Assembly: GCA_030374805.1 (NCBI GenBank)
Contig: JARGSG010000010.1
Coordinates: 28,370-92,369 of the forward strand
Length of the DNA stretch: 64,000 nt
Direction: 5' to 3'
Source of the DNA: Gracilaria gracilis
Lineage: Eukaryota > Rhodophyta > Florideophyceae > Gracilariales > Gracilariaceae
This document shows, one piece after another, positions 42,461 through 54,700 of the stretch. Each line of letters starts with the position of its first letter. Positions within the stretch are counted from its first letter, which is position 1. The notes below the pieces were generated by a model that worked only from the letters and a program-made list of their open reading frames with translations, did no database searches and had not been told where the DNA came from. Both the position numbers and the translations under genes were made by a program.

Positions 42461-43891
42461 ATGATCGAACTACCTTTTGGAAATGGTGTCACCGCAGCTT
42501 TGGTGTTTCTCATCTTTGAACTATTAGCATTCCCGGTTCTAATTGATGCCACTTCCAAAGCCGCATCGTTATGTTCTCACAAGCTAGCCAAAAGAGACAA
42601 GAGTATTCGAGTTAAGTCGTTATCTTATCCTCTCTGGAATGAGGGTCTTTTCAATCGTCAATTGTCGCATGCCTTACTCTTTCTGCTTCGAATGGTGTGC
42701 ATTGCTATTCCCGTCTACTTGGAAACGAGACTTGACTTTCGAGATCATCATCACTTGGTGACCAAGCGTGTACAAAGCGCGTTCGTTACTGAACCAAGAA
42801 TGGATTGGTTAGAGTACAGCAATCAAGAGAACGATTCGCTTTTTGACCTTCGAGACCAGGCAGAACTGGTGTTTGATCGTTGTTCGTTTAGGGACGACGA
42901 TGGGTGGCTTACTGCAAGCATTGGAAACGTTACATACTCTTCGACAAACAAATTGCTGTTTATCAATTGTGTTGAGGGCACAAGCAAACAAGTGTATCGA
43001 ACAAAAGGTGAACTACCTGGTGAAGTTGATCTTGACTTCTTGCTCAGTGGAAAACTCAAACCCGGTGATCTGAATGGCACGGCAAGTTTGTCATTCGTTG
43101 AAGGTCCTCTTAGCGTGATCGTACCATCTTTGGAGGAAGATTTTCTTCTCCCAAGCGACATAATTGTTCAAGCAAAGGGCGTGGACATAAGCGTCGCCAA
43201 TTCTTCGGGGTTTGAATGCTTTCTGCCAACATTCAGTACTTTACGTAGCACCTTTTGGGGCACTTTTTTCCAGTTTCTTTGCCATAACATGAACGGAAAC
43301 GTGATTGATTACTACTATGTTGTCACCGAACCTTCGTTATCTGAGATTCAAAACTCTTCTCGAGGTGAAACCCCAAATATTTACGACGTGGTGATTGGGC
43401 CTTTGGATGTGGTGCTGCAGAAAATGGGCACATTTGAATTCCGGGAAAAGGTTCTACTGAGCGCGGAACACGTTGTGAACCAAGGAATCGACTACTCCAT
43501 GCCAGGGTCTTTGGATGGTCTATCTGGCACAATGCGAAGAATATTGTACACAAGAAGCGATAACGTGAGCGTGAGCGTTCCAGGAGAGGAGGTGACGCAG
43601 AGAACGGTGTTGGACGAGGTGATAATCATCATTGGGGCGATTGAAGTGGGAGCGATTCTGGCGTTTGGACTGGCGATGCAGCTGTGCTTCACGTACAGAT
43701 GGAAGCACATTCAAAGGCCAAACACGGTGGATGGGCTTTCTCAATGCTGGGCTCGTTCAATTACAGGCGGTGAACGAAAGCACAAAGCAGTAACGTTGAG
43801 GTGGGGACAGACAATCTCGAACGGCATGCAGCGAATGGTGCTTGAGCCCGTGACGGTCCACGCGCAAGACGCGCATGAAGGGGATGGGTGA
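42461..43891 (+). CDS. Multi-copy membrane protein, intact paralogue of the gene at 415
   Basis: 476 residues from ATG 42461 (MIELPFGNGV, matching MVQVPFASGV of the gene at 415). The frame is open further upstream, but only from a TTG. Two N-terminal hydrophobic segments (ALVFLIFELLAFPVLI; ALLFLLRMVCIAIPVYLETRL) flank the motif LSYPLWNEGL. An ectodomain of ~320 residues follows with Cys, NxS/T sites and DDDGWLTASIGNVTY. A C-terminal helix (IIIIGAIEVGAILAFGLAMQL) and a basic tail with RPNTVDGLSQCWA end the protein. This gene is uninterrupted and serves as the template for reading the broken relatives. Function unknown. A surface or envelope role is inferred from topology only. Confidence 0.83.
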   Translation: MIELPFGNGVTAALVFLIFELLAFPVLIDATSKAASLCSHKLAKRDKSIRVKSLSYPLWNEGLFNRQLSHALLFLLRMVCIAIPVYLETRLDFRDHHHLVTKRVQSAFVTEPRMDWLEYSNQENDSLFDLRDQAELVFDRCSFRDDDGWLTASIGNVTYSSTNKLLFINCVEGTSKQVYRTKGELPGEVDLDFLLSGKLKPGDLNGTASLSFVEGPLSVIVPSLEEDFLLPSDIIVQAKGVDISVANSSGFECFLPTFSTLRSTFWGTFFQFLCHNMNGNVIDYYYVVTEPSLSEIQNSSRGETPNIYDVVIGPLDVVLQKMGTFEFREKVLLSAEHVVNQGIDYSMPGSLDGLSGTMRRILYTRSDNVSVSVPGEEVTQRTVLDEVIIIIGAIEVGAILAFGLAMQLCFTYRWKHIQRPNTVDGLSQCWARSITGGERKHKAVTLRWGQTISNGMQRMVLEPVTVHAQDAHEGDG

Positions 43892-44183
43892 ACGGGTGGC
43901 AGAATGATGAGCGTTGGAACTGTTTAGGGTTATGTACCTTCGTATACCCTTGTATACACAAGATGGTGCGTCGAGGTGGACAGCGTCGAAAGGGGCGATG
44001 ATGGCAGCGACACTAATGTGTCTGAGCTCTGTATTCGCGCGATTTGTATTCTGTATAACAGATTGCGCAACAGACAACGTTAGCACGGGAAGTTATGATG
44101 GTAGAAAGTTATATATAACTGTAGTGAGACATCTCTGGGATACACGCAATTCTCTCGGCTTCCACCGTGCAAAACCCGAACCG

Positions 44184-45617
44184 TCAAGTCCCGGAATTGT
44201 CCGCCTTTCCTACAGGTTTCAGAGTGGCAGTGATATGCGTGCTCTTCGATCCTTGTTGAACCGACAGAAACGCCTCCGTCTCTCCTTCCGCTAGCTTGGC
44301 ATTTTTTTCTTCAGCCCATCGACGAAGGATTTCCTGCTCCCCGAGTAATTTGTCGGGCATCTTCTTCCAAGCCGCCACCCTCGACACCACCAAGTGAGCC
44401 GCCGTCACCACCACCACCCAGCAAACCGCCAGCACGATGCCCCATTCTTCCACCGTCGCTGTCACCCGTTCCTCGGAGCCCGCGAAGTCGTACTCTTCCT
44501 CCCACGAAGTGCCGTTCCTTAACGGCAGCGTTACATCATCGCAAAACCGATATACGATCGCATTCTTGTTGAGGTTGATCACATCTTGAGGCAGCGCGCG
44601 AGCAAGATACGACGCGTACGCTCCTGGGTCTGCGTTGGAGTTGGGTCGACCTTCTCTTATTCCCCTAAAGTAATGCAAGACGCGCGTATGCACTTCAAAC
44701 GCCACCAACGTGCTCCATTCATCGCTCGCAGACTCTATGCGAACAGAGCTCGTCCCGTACGTGAGCACGAGCGAACTGTTATCATTGAAACCATCGACGC
44801 AGCCCACCACTTGCACCACAAACGTGTCTTGGCGTTGACGCCCGGCCGTGAAGCCGAGGCACTGCACAGAGGTGCCGGTGATATTCGTCGCGAAGAACGA
44901 ACCTCTGAACTCCTCCGAGGGCGTAGTAAACGAATGTGTCTGGAACACGTCTCTGGAAGTTACGTTCAGCATCATGAGCGGGAGCCACTCGTCTCCAAAT
45001 GAGTCTGGCGAGTTGTCGCTCAAGGACTGCACCAGCTGCAGCACTTGCGGAGACTGTTTGCTCACAGTATAAGCGCCATACACACCTTCCCCTTCGTACA
45101 GCAAGTTCTCCTCCACGGGTTCACAAAGTACGCTCAATCCATCGTCCGTAACTCTATCGTCGGTGCCTTTTCCGGTATTTGTTGTCTTCCAACGTGACGC
45201 ACTTATCGGCGATGGGCCCTAGGTCGAAGGCGTTTCCGGTTGCGAGAATCTGCGCCCGCGAGCAAACACCAGAAGTGGTTTGCACGCGCGTGACGGTGGC
45301 TGGAATCGTGTAGCGAATGGCCTCCGAGTCCACGGCGTACTCGAGCGAAAGCTCTGCGGTATACGCGAGCGCGGTGACCAGCAGCAGCACCGAGACCGAC
45401 ACGAGACGGCCGGATTTCAGCGTTTGGAGCAGATTGTAGCGGTCTATTCGGTGGCCTGCTACGGAAACCGAATGGCCGCGATGAAGACTAAAGCGGCGAC
45501 GGAAGTGTTCAAAACTGTCGAGACTCTTTCGCACTATGATGTCGAGCACGATGTTCAGGGCGAGGTACCGAAGGATGTTGAAGACACTCACGCCAATGTT
45601 GGTGCGAGAAGTGCCAT
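44184..45617 (-). pseudogene. Distant relative of the membrane-protein family, frameshifted
   Basis: The minus-strand frame 45591-45154 carries two N-terminal hydrophobic stretches (SVFNILRYLALNIVLDII; VSVSVLLLVTALAYTAELSLEY) and ends at TAG. The next frame (44184-45137) holds the ectodomain and a C-terminal helix (WGIVLAVCWVVVVTAAHLVV), then a charged tail. The two read continuously if one A is removed from the AAA run near 45178 (LEDN then TGKGTDDRV). There is also no in-frame ATG: the only nearby one, at 45615-45617, is out of frame with the N-terminal segment. Order and spacing of membrane segments match the genes at 415 and 42461, although sequence identity is low. Either a pseudogene or two sequencing errors. 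Confidence 0.65.
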
Positions 45618-47733
45618 GGGGTTGTCAGTGGCGAGCGAAAGCGGAAAGCATGGGGCAATCGGAATGTTAAAATGGCGCAGGTAGCCTTAGAGAGCTTCCC
45701 TTCCACCATATGCCGCCTCTCAAGCATGTCAAGGGGGCTCTTTTCCGACGGCCGTTTGTGGTTGTGGTATGAAAAGCAACTCTTGTGGCACAGAGCTCTC
45801 TGCCCGCCTGTATTATACGCCATTTTGTCATATCGAGTTTCTCCGTTGGTTGCGTCGGTCTGCAACCAAATTATTACCTAAAGGCAACACTTCTTTCGTA
45901 TACAGTGACTAACACGATATAGTGCCACCTCCGTCCACGATCTCTAATGTGGCATTATTGTGGAGTGCGCTTTATTCAGTTCATTGGTATCCAAGCGTAT
46001 GCCATCAATGGAGGGGTTTAACGGGCTGCTGGGCCCAGAAGTGCCTCCAGTTCAGAAACTTTTTATCATTGATGCGAAATCTATTTTATTGGTTACAAAG
46101 TACATTCTCACGTTTCTGCTTATTCAGAATGTTGTGGATGCATCTGGGAGCATCGAAAGTAGGTACGGAACAACTGTATTGATCCACAACCGTCTGGAAA
46201 CGTCTATAGAAGAACATTATAGAACTATGTTTATGCTTATGGTAGAAAATGTCTAGGAGTCTGAAACAGTATAAAAGGTGAAAGACATCTCCTGTTTAAC
46301 AAATGAAGGAAGTTAAGCAGAGTGCCCATCGTAAAGTTATTTTATTGAAGAACCTATCATAGCCATGCGGTTTGGGGTAGCGTTATCTTATAGAGGGTTG
46401 CACCAACCAATTGAGCACTACATCGCGGCCCCCTTGTATCTCAAAGTTTGTGTAAAGCGGTCCCGACCTACCATTGTTCGCACGGCAAGAGGCAAATCTA
46501 CACGACGTATCTGGTGTAGGAAGTGGATTGAATGGGAACCAATAAACGGGCAGGGAGATGCGGGAAATTCGCTCTCATTGAAATTCTAAATAAAAACGGA
46601 AAGTTGAATGGCACATGTTTCTTGTAGCAGTTGCTGAACTACGCCACTGTAAGCGTTAGAAATTGTATATGTCAGTCTTGCAGCGTCAATAGCTGTAGTG
46701 CATGCAGAATGCACTTCTTCAGAAGACCGTCAAACAGTGCAACATGTTCCTTTTCCCGTTACACTAAAAATTGGAACGCCTCTAACTTTATCGAATCTTC
46801 CCAAGTTTAATATTCCCTTGCATACTTTAGTACCACAAAGATTTTAATACTGGAGTACCCTGTTTTCCCATAAATTGAAAGCAGTGAATCAAAAAATTAC
46901 GACGCATACATATGCAAAACAAGTAGCAAAAACCGCCTTTTTACGCCTTTTTTAGTGCTTATTTTTTGGAATCGAGAACATTTTAAAGCTAAAACGATTA
47001 CGTACTCCAGTTGTATGACTACTTATCTTACAACGTATGCAAAAATATCAAACATTTAGGGCAATCTGGAGGAAAAAAAGGAGTTCTGTTTTGCGAGTAG
47101 CTCAAAAGAACGTCCTTTTCCCGTGTGAAGATGTTGAAAGTGTGCGTAGAAGTGTGCAACTCTTGACTGGAAAGGAACACGGTAGGCCACACGTGCTGAC
47201 AATAATATTTTCAAAATATCTACACCACAGGATCAAACCATGCACGAAACTCATGACAATCACTCTATCAATAACAATCTAAAATTGGCGAATTTCCCGC
47301 AATTCCCAGGGACGCCACTCAATGGTGCTCCTCATGCGCCGTGGTACCCAACTCAATGGGTCTCTACGAACGCATTTCCCTGCACCTAATCAGAGCTCTC
47401 CATTCGCCTTCTCGTTCCACCCCATTCGAGCGACCCAACTCAGATTCCTTTCAACTAACCATCGCTTGCCAAGTCCTTCCGCATATGCGGCTATTGTAAA
47501 CAATGTAAGAAGCTCTACGCATGAGAATACAAATGGTAGCGATGGCGCCAAAATATCGCGCATCAGGGATATTGCAAATAGCGGCTACTCATCATCGTGA
47601 TCGTAACAATTATCGTCTCGTCTCGAGATCATCAACACATTTTTTGTCACATACGACTTCAATGGTTTTTGATCACAAGCGTGCTTCTTCAAAGACTTGT
47701 ACGCTTTTTTTCAATGGCGAAAACCCCGTTAAG
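45618..47733. other. Intergenic region and probable left part of MULE-2
   Basis: No supported gene. An ATG-initiated frame beginning MAKTPLSK at 47714 resembles the start of the MULE-1 protease frame (MAKPSI) but stops at 47821 in another frame. The left end of MULE-2 should lie in this interval. I could not find a terminal repeat resembling that of MULE-1. GCGGGAAATTCGC near 46561 and GCGAATTTCCCGC near 47287 are inverted copies of each other and could be element ends. Confidence 0.4.
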
Positions 47734-48681
47734 TAAGCTCAAGACAAAAATCCATCAGTTGCGCTCGCCATTTACTAACACAAAATTACTTTGGTTACGC
47801 AAAAACACTCCTAGATATTGAAGAACGAAAAGGTCAGCGTCCATCAGTCTTACAGCGCTGTAGAAAGTTCTACGAAGAACTCTCTTCGATTTCTAAGTTA
47901 GACATTGCGACAACAACAACAAAATTTCAAACAGTTCATGATCATGTTTCCGATATTCTACAACACGAAGCAAAACGCGATGATCCGGTTTCATTCGTTC
48001 ATAGTTCCGAACCTGGTTCTTATCTCTGTAGTGACCTTATTACCGCCGCGTTAATGGATATGAAACCCCGTAGTGGGGTCTGTATTTGTCTTTATGATAC
48101 GGGTGTGGCTCTAACTGGACACTCTAAACGGTTGGCTACAAATACCCTTGATAAGCAAGAGATAGAAGACACTGTACTGAAGCCTCTTTCGCGTTCGTTT
48201 TGTAGGAACGTAGGAGACACGTCGTGCGATATACACACCGTTATCGTGCCCATTAATTTGTCAAGCGTGCACTGGGGCGTTCTCGTGGGGAAAAGGTTCT
48301 TGGGCGCAACTAAGAAAGAAAAGCCGACAGTATATTTTGGAGACAGCCTCCGCTGGAAATGTCCCAAAGAAGTAATTGATCTGTTCAAGACTGCTTTTGA
48401 GTACAGTATTCTCAAGGGTATGATCTCTGCTACTCAATCTCCGAAACACTTCATGTTGGATGTGAAGAAGTATCATGTTCAGAAGGACGGATTCAGCTGT
48501 GGTTGCTACGTCATCTCACTTGCAAGTGAATATGCTTCGGATCGGGGCTTCGCCCCACGACGTACCTATTCAAAAGGGTATCAGGTGTCGTTATCAGAGT
48601 CCTATCGATGGATGGCGATCAGAAGTATGGTAGTCCACATACTGTTAGCTGCCGAGTACTACAATCGAAGTGATATATCGG
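47734..48681 (+). pseudogene. Ulp1-like protease of MULE-2, 5' part, cut by Ty3-C
   Basis: The frame is open from about 47734, after a TAA, and matches the MULE-1 protease over its length. The first in-frame ATG is only at 48054. The catalytic set is intact: His in SVHWGVLV, Asp in YFGDSLRWKCP, Gln in HVQKDGFSCG and Cys six residues later. SESYRWMAIRS matches GETYRWACVEA of MULE-1. The frame reaches a TAG four bases into the Ty3-C LTR. The missing start suggests an upstream frameshift; an out-of-frame ATG (MAKTPLSK) lies at 47714. Confidence 0.78.
48677..48681. repeat. Target-site duplication, left copy (Ty3-C)
   Basis: ATCGG, repeated at 60242-60246. Confidence 0.88.
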
Positions 48682-49533
48682 TGTAGAGCAATTGCCCTTG
48701 GCAGGGACTGAGGGGGATGCCGCTCATATATCCGTTGTTATTTTCGGCTGAACTTCCTACTATTATGAAGTCTATTTGCCTATTTGGCCCGGATTAGGGA
48801 TCCGCCTATGAAGGGTAGGATTGGCGCGACACGTGTGTGCCCGCGCCCGATTACCGGATGCGCCGTTGCAAGTTTGCCACGGAGGTACACGTGGGTAGTG
48901 TTGGCCGGCGTGCCGGGTACTTAGATATTTTAGTGATATTTGTCAGCCGTATATAAGTGGCGGCACTTGCCGCCACTGTACGGGGAAGTAAACCTCAACG
49001 AGGCCTTGGCTCTAGCTTGAGTTCCGCTTGCGCACGGTCTTTCGCCCCATTCCCGGGGAATACCGCCGCTTATCCGGACAAGTTATCCACCTCCGTCACC
49101 GAGAAGCACCGATCCGTCGTTACGGCCTCTTATTGATCATTCTTCCATACACTCTTTCTGTTTTCCCGTCTTACGGCTTCGTTACACTTCGCCCTGTTGT
49201 ACAGGTTTGCCCCTTTTTGTCTCGGGATTATTCCCAGCTCTCACGAGTCTGTGCTCCGCAGTGCGGCTCATTTTGCTACCTTCTATCTCGTCCCTTTTGC
49301 TACGGGATACGCCACACCCAGTGGAATCCATCCTGTTGGCAACCCGATTGCCAGCCCCAACCTCCGTCTGTAAGTCAGGAAGAGGCTGCCCGGAGTTACG
49401 CCCGGCACGTGTCGGCCTCATTGGAGGGTTCTGCCACTGCTCTGCCCCAATAGGGAGCAAGGCTGAACACCTTGGGTGCGTAGCCGCTGGCGCGGTTTGT
49501 GTTCTTTCCTTCCGTTCCCGGCTTTGCCCCACA
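48682..49533 (+). repeat. 5' LTR of Ty3-C (852 bp)
   Basis: Starts TGTAGAGCAATTGCCC and ends TTTGCCCCACA. Matches 59391-60241. Confidence 0.93.
48950..48977 (+). promoter_or_regulatory. TATA box and adjoining hairpin in the Ty3-C LTR
   Basis: TATATAA at 48950-48956 is immediately followed by a perfect inverted repeat with 10-bp arms (AGTGGCGGCA 48956-48965, TGCCGCCACT 48968-48977) and a 2-nt centre. The 3' LTR has AATATAA and the same hairpin near 59660. Ty3-A and Ty3-B also have a hairpin just downstream of the TATA-like sequence. Confidence 0.6.
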
Positions 49534-49535
49534 AG

Positions 49536-49551
49536 TGGTCTCCCGACTTAG
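49536..49551 (+). other. Primer-binding site of Ty3-C
   Basis: TGGTCTCCCGACTTAG two bases after the LTR, identical to Ty3-A and Ty3-B. Confidence 0.82.
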
Positions 49552-49683
49552 AAACGGCTTTCTGGCCAACTTTTGTTGTAGTGGAAACTGGTGCTGTATC
49601 CCTCTGCGTGGGGAGAATCCACTTTCCGTTATTGCTGGAAGCGGTAATCGTTCGTTTAAAACTCCCGATTGCTTCGGCGGACA

Positions 49684-51701
49684 ATGACATCTCGCCGTAA
49701 CAACGGTCGCTCGAAGGCTGGGTCTGCACCTGGCCCAATTGCCGGACCACCGGAATCATCTGGACTGGCTCAGAGCCTCCCGCCGTTACCAACGGATGTA
49801 CTGAACGTCCCGGGTGATACCGCTCAAGCACCGGCTTCCCGGGGTCCCCGTACCAACAATGGGGCCCCACCCGCTCAAGGACCGGCTAATTCCGCGCAAG
49901 CGGCTGAAGCCATGTCGTCGAGGTCCGACGAGTATACCCTCCGTGAATTAGAGGCACAAGTGCGCGTGATGCAGAACTCTCACGTGGCTCTGATTCACGA
50001 CATTACGAAACTCCGGCAACGGCTGTACGAAGCCGATGTTCGGGATGTTTCGCAAGACGTCCGTGTCTTACGGTCTGATGTCAACCAGATCATGGAAGAC
50101 CGAAAGGAATCGGCTGTCCTGCATGAGAAGGCAGCTGATCGTTTAAACCGCTTAGCGGCCCGTCTGGAAACGGTCGAGCACACCATCATCCACGATGCTG
50201 TGGCGCCCGGCGTGCCGGTTTCCGAAGGTTCTCGGAAGTCGCACCGCTCCAAGGACCGCCATGCGGGAAAGAAGAGAAAGGTTAAATTGGAACCTGATTC
50301 GTCCTCTTCTTCATCCTCTGAGTCTAATGCCCAAGTCAGGGATTCGTCAACCGATTCTTCGGAAAGTGAGGACGAGCCCCCACGCTCTCGTGCTACCCGT
50401 TCCCGGGCCACCGAGGCCACGCAAGGCGTTGCCCGGAGCCGTTCTAAAGGACGAAAGCACCTTGGACTCAAGGAACTGAAGCCGACGAATTTATTGTATC
50501 GGAAGTTGCTGTCGTACCGATATTCTCGGCTGGAAGACTCCAGTGGAGAAAGGACCCCTCGCGGGACTGGACGAGTGAAAGACCACATTAAGAGGCTGGA
50601 GCTCACACTGAAGCCCAATAAGTTCTCTGGGCAGGATCCAATCCTAGTGTTGGACTTTCTCGCCCGATATGTTGGGGAAGCCGATGTACTTCGGATGTCT
50701 GAGGCGCAAGCCTACATCGCACTGCCTTACTTTTTAAAAGGTATGGCCGAGGACCAGTACAACTCTGTCCGCGGATCGTCTCGTGCCTCCGAGGGAGGAG
50801 TGACCTGTTGGCCAGAGGCTGTACAGTACCTCCTGCGATCCTACGCTACAGGGAACGCAATTCAAGAGGCCATACTCGCATTGCGCGACACGAAGCAAGG
50901 ACCGGAAGAGACGGAGACCGTTTATTCTACACGGTTGAATAAGGCCTTTCACCGCTGTGGGAACGTCTACTCCGCGGCCGAGCGATGTACCATGTTTGTG
51001 GATGGCTTGGTTCCCTCGATTAAAACTTTGGTAGCCCGTTATCGGGAGAACAAGCGCAAGATCTCCTACTTGGAGCTGGTTCAATTTGCCCAAGCTGAGG
51101 GTGATGCGGCACGGGCACGTGCCGGCATTAAGTCTCGCACACGCCGTCTATTCCATCTGGAAGAGAGGGATTTATCACAGCATCAATCGAGAGGTTCAGC
51201 CCATGCTAACTACGACAACGTGCACCTAGTGCAGAGTGACCAATCTTTGGCAACGTCGGACCTGCCATCCACGATGGGACCGACAACCGAAGATTCGGAT
51301 CCTGCTCTGTACGCCGGTAATCATGTTCCGGCATTGCCAGTGCCGCACTCTGGCGGATACAGAAACTCCCGTCCCGGGTGGAGGGATCCCTACCCCCCGA
51401 GACAGGAGCGAAGGCCGCCCAATGCGGATTCTCTTCGCCAGCTCATATGCCATGTTTGCTACAAACCTGGTCATATTGCCCCGAACTGTATGTTACCATT
51501 CAGGGAGATGGCAAAAATTGTTCTCCATTATGAGTCGTTGCGCCCGCCGAGCGGGAACGTGTTCCCGACAAATCGTACCTTCGTGCGAAGGCGGATACTC
51601 AGCCTGGAAAACAGGAATCTTCACCGCATCATGGTGAAGCAGCAGCCGCATTTGCGAGCCCAGCGGTTCCGCAAAATAGCGGCGACGCTCAGAAAAAATG
51701 A
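49684..51701 (+). pseudogene. Ty3-C gag (frameshift near the C-terminus)
   Basis: ATG 49684 (MTSRRNNGRSKAG). A coiled, charged N-terminal half (YTLRELEAQVRVMQ...RLAARLETVEHT) is followed by an acidic Ser-rich linker, a capsid-like core (QDPILVLDFLARYV...LKGMAEDQYNSVRGSS) and a CCHC knuckle near 51443-51490 (CHVCYKPGHIAPNC). After about 51550 the reading frame that matches the Ty3-A C-terminus (KSYLRAKADTQPGK) is a different one, ending GDAQKK then TGA at 51699-51701. So one indel lies near 51540-51575. The shifted frame continues to TGA 51718-51720. Confidence 0.83.
51692..51701 (+). promoter_or_regulatory. Candidate -1 frameshift site at the gag-pol junction of Ty3-C
   Basis: GAAAAAA followed by TGA, the same position and form as GAAAAAC-TAA in Ty3-A. 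pol is open in the -1 frame from the A-run onwards. An ATG at 51698 in that frame could alternatively start pol. Confidence 0.45.
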
Positions 51702-54700
51702 GCATGGGAGCCTCCTTTGAAGGAGCGGCGCAAACGCAGTCGAGCTCAACTGCGCCGGAGGTTGCAAAGCCTCGCTCCCCGGTCACGATCCTTACGAGGA
51801 AGATGGCCACGACAGACGTGGACTCGGAACATCTCGGTGTTCTCCGTCGCCCGTGGGTACGGTCACGCAATTTCCGCGCTCCGGATAGAGTCCTGGTCAT
51901 GGCGAAACGAAACTACAAAGTTTTCGCCGACCTCGGGATATCCGACCATTATATGGTTCGGCAGTTGTCCGTTCTCGACACGGGTGCTGGTCCAAACTTC
52001 TTGGTTCAATCGCTTATTCCGCCGCAGTTATTGTCTCAGATTCGGCCGGCCCCGCCGACCGAGATAGCGGATGCAAACAATAGGCCCCTTTCAATCGTGG
52101 GAGTAATTGACCTGATTGTCAGGCTTGGCCGTTGCGTTGTCCGCTTGGACTTCATAGTCTGCAAGCGTTTAGCTGCGCCGGTCATACTCGGATGTGATTT
52201 CTGCGACCGTTTTGTCGAAGCAATTCGACCACGGAAAAGGACCGTCGAGCTGGAGGACGGCACAACAGTGCCAATTGTTCGGCGACCTTTACGAAAGGCT
52301 TTCAAGAAGCAAGTTCCATTGCCAGTGGCCCAGCAGCCAGCGGAATCGCACCGTTCATCTACGAAGCTCCGAGTGGCTCGGTCTATTTGCATTCCACCGG
52401 AATCCCAGACATGGGTCACGGTCACGTCCCTACAGCACGGCCTGCAAACCGTTCAGCCATTGCCTCTCCTTTACGAAAGGCAGAACGTGGCCCTCGCGAA
52501 TGGGATTGTACTTGTTGAGCCAGAAAAGCCCTTCAGGGTATTGGTTGCTAATTTCAGCTCCTCCCAACAGAGGTTGGTAAAGAACCAAGTCATTGGTTCC
52601 ATGTTACCACACCCGGTGGCTATTGTACCCACACAGGTCTCTACCGCCGAGGTTCTCGGAATTCTCGAAGCTGAGGAGGGAGAGGGGAAGTGCGCTGACA
52701 CAACTGTACCAAAGACTTCGTCGGGAGACGCTGAGCCGAACTCGTCGGGTAAAGAAGTGTTGAACTCGTCGAAAGAAGCAACGCCGACACTGTCGGAAGG
52801 AAGGCCAGAATCACCTGGATCTGAGAAGAAGGACCCCGTACAGGAGCTCGAGTCTCTAGACTTTAACCATGTCCCAGAGTCTCACCGTGAGAAGTTACGG
52901 GATATGCTACGTGAGTTCACCCCCATGTGGGACGGTTCCCTTGGGAAAATTGGGATCACCGAACATCGGATAGATTTGATGCCGAACACTCGGCCAATCT
53001 CGCAACACCCCTACAGGGCAGGACCGACAGCTCGGGAAGAAGAGAAGACTCAAGTCGAGAAGATGCTCCGCGCCGGAGTCATTGAACCGGCCCAGTCGCC
53101 ATGGGCCTCGCCCGTGGTACTCGCTCCCAAACCCGATGGGTCTTGGCGTTTTTTGTATCGATTACCGCAAGCTTAACGCGGCTACCGTCAAGGACGTGTA
53201 TCCCATCCCGAGGATGGACGAATGTATCGATTCGCTCGGAAGCGCAAAGGTGTTCACGACCCTCGACGCGAACTGGGGATATTGGCAAGTCCCAGTTAGG
53301 GCAGAGGACCGTGATAAAACGGCGTTTGTATGTCATCAAGGACTATACCGATTCAACCGGATGCCCTTCGGGCTCACGAACGCCCCTGCCACTTTCCAAA
53401 GAGCAGTGGATATTTTGCTTGCCCGCTTTAAGTGGAAAACGTGCCTGGTATACCTGGATGACATCATTGTGTTCTCCAGTAACCTGGACGAGCACTTGAC
53501 CCACGTTCGGGAGGTGATGCGAGTCCTACGAGAGGCAGGCATCACACTGAAGTTGAAGAAGTGCGAGTTCTTTACCGATACCGTGAAATATCTCGGCCAC
53601 ATAATCCGTCCGGGACGGCTATCGATTGACGCTGTACGTGTGCGGTCCCTCAAGGAGGCCAAACACCCACGGACTCAGACGGAACTCCGATCCTTCCTCG
53701 GCCTTTGCAATGTCTACCGCCGTTTTATTCCGCACTTCGCGGATATAGCAGCTCCATTGAATGAACTCTTGCGAAAGGGACAGCCAGTGAAACTGGAACC
53801 ATTCGATGACCGTAAGGCAACGGCATTCTCATCGCTCATTGATGCAGTAACTTCGCCGCCAATTCTTTCCCTGCAGAACCTCGGATTGCCCTATGCCATC
53901 GATACGGATGCTAGCAATTTCCAGATCGGCTGTGCCCTGTTTCAGACCACGGAGAGTGGCGAACGACTTCCAATTGGTTTTTGGTCTCGAAGCCTTAACG
54001 TGCATGAAAGGAATTACTCGGTACCCGAGAAAGAATGCTTAGCAGTAGTCTGGGCTCTCCAGACGCTGCGACCGTACCTCATGGGAGGACATTTTACCGT
54101 TCATACCGACCATTCGGCTCTGCGATGGCTTCTCTCGATTGCGGAGCCCTCTGGCCGCTTGATGCGGTGGAGGCTAAGATTATCGGAGTTCAACTTCGAC
54201 GTGCAGTACAAGAAGGGAATCCTGAACACTCAGGCTGATGCACTTTCCCGCTTACCGACTGCGGCCGAAGCTGAGCCAGTCGATGATCTGGAAATACCCT
54301 GTTTCTTTATGGAGGACGACGAAGACAAAGATTTGGAGGGATGGGACGTCTATGACGCTGTCTTAGCCGTTTCAGATACGGAGCCAGTACCGGGATCATT
54401 CGTGCCGATAACACCGGAAGAACTGATCCGGGAACAGTATACGGACCCGTTCTGCAGTAGGGTGCGCGCCCGTCTGAACGGTGGAGCTCAACTGCCTTTT
54501 GTCATGAACGACCAAGGATTCTTGGTTCGAACGGTTACTGACCGACCACAGATTGTGGTACCTCACTCGCTTCAATCTCGAGTCTTGCATTTGTCGCATT
54601 ACGCGAAGTTGTCGGCCCACTCTGGTGGAAGGAAGTTGTACTACACCCTTAGGAAGGACTTCTAATGGCCAGCTATGGCATTCGATGCGTACGCCACTGC

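Noticed and set aside
2328..47300. Recurring word GCGGGAAA/TTTCCCGC (near 2328, 37419, 38236, 46561, 47290), resembling an E2F site
   Set aside because: Positions are not consistent relative to gene starts. Some copies may be ends of small repeats. Suggestive only.
53140..53165. T-run shift in Ty3-C RT read as programmed frameshifting
   Set aside because: It falls inside a conserved RT motif, is absent from Ty3-A and accompanies two other lesions, so decay is simpler.
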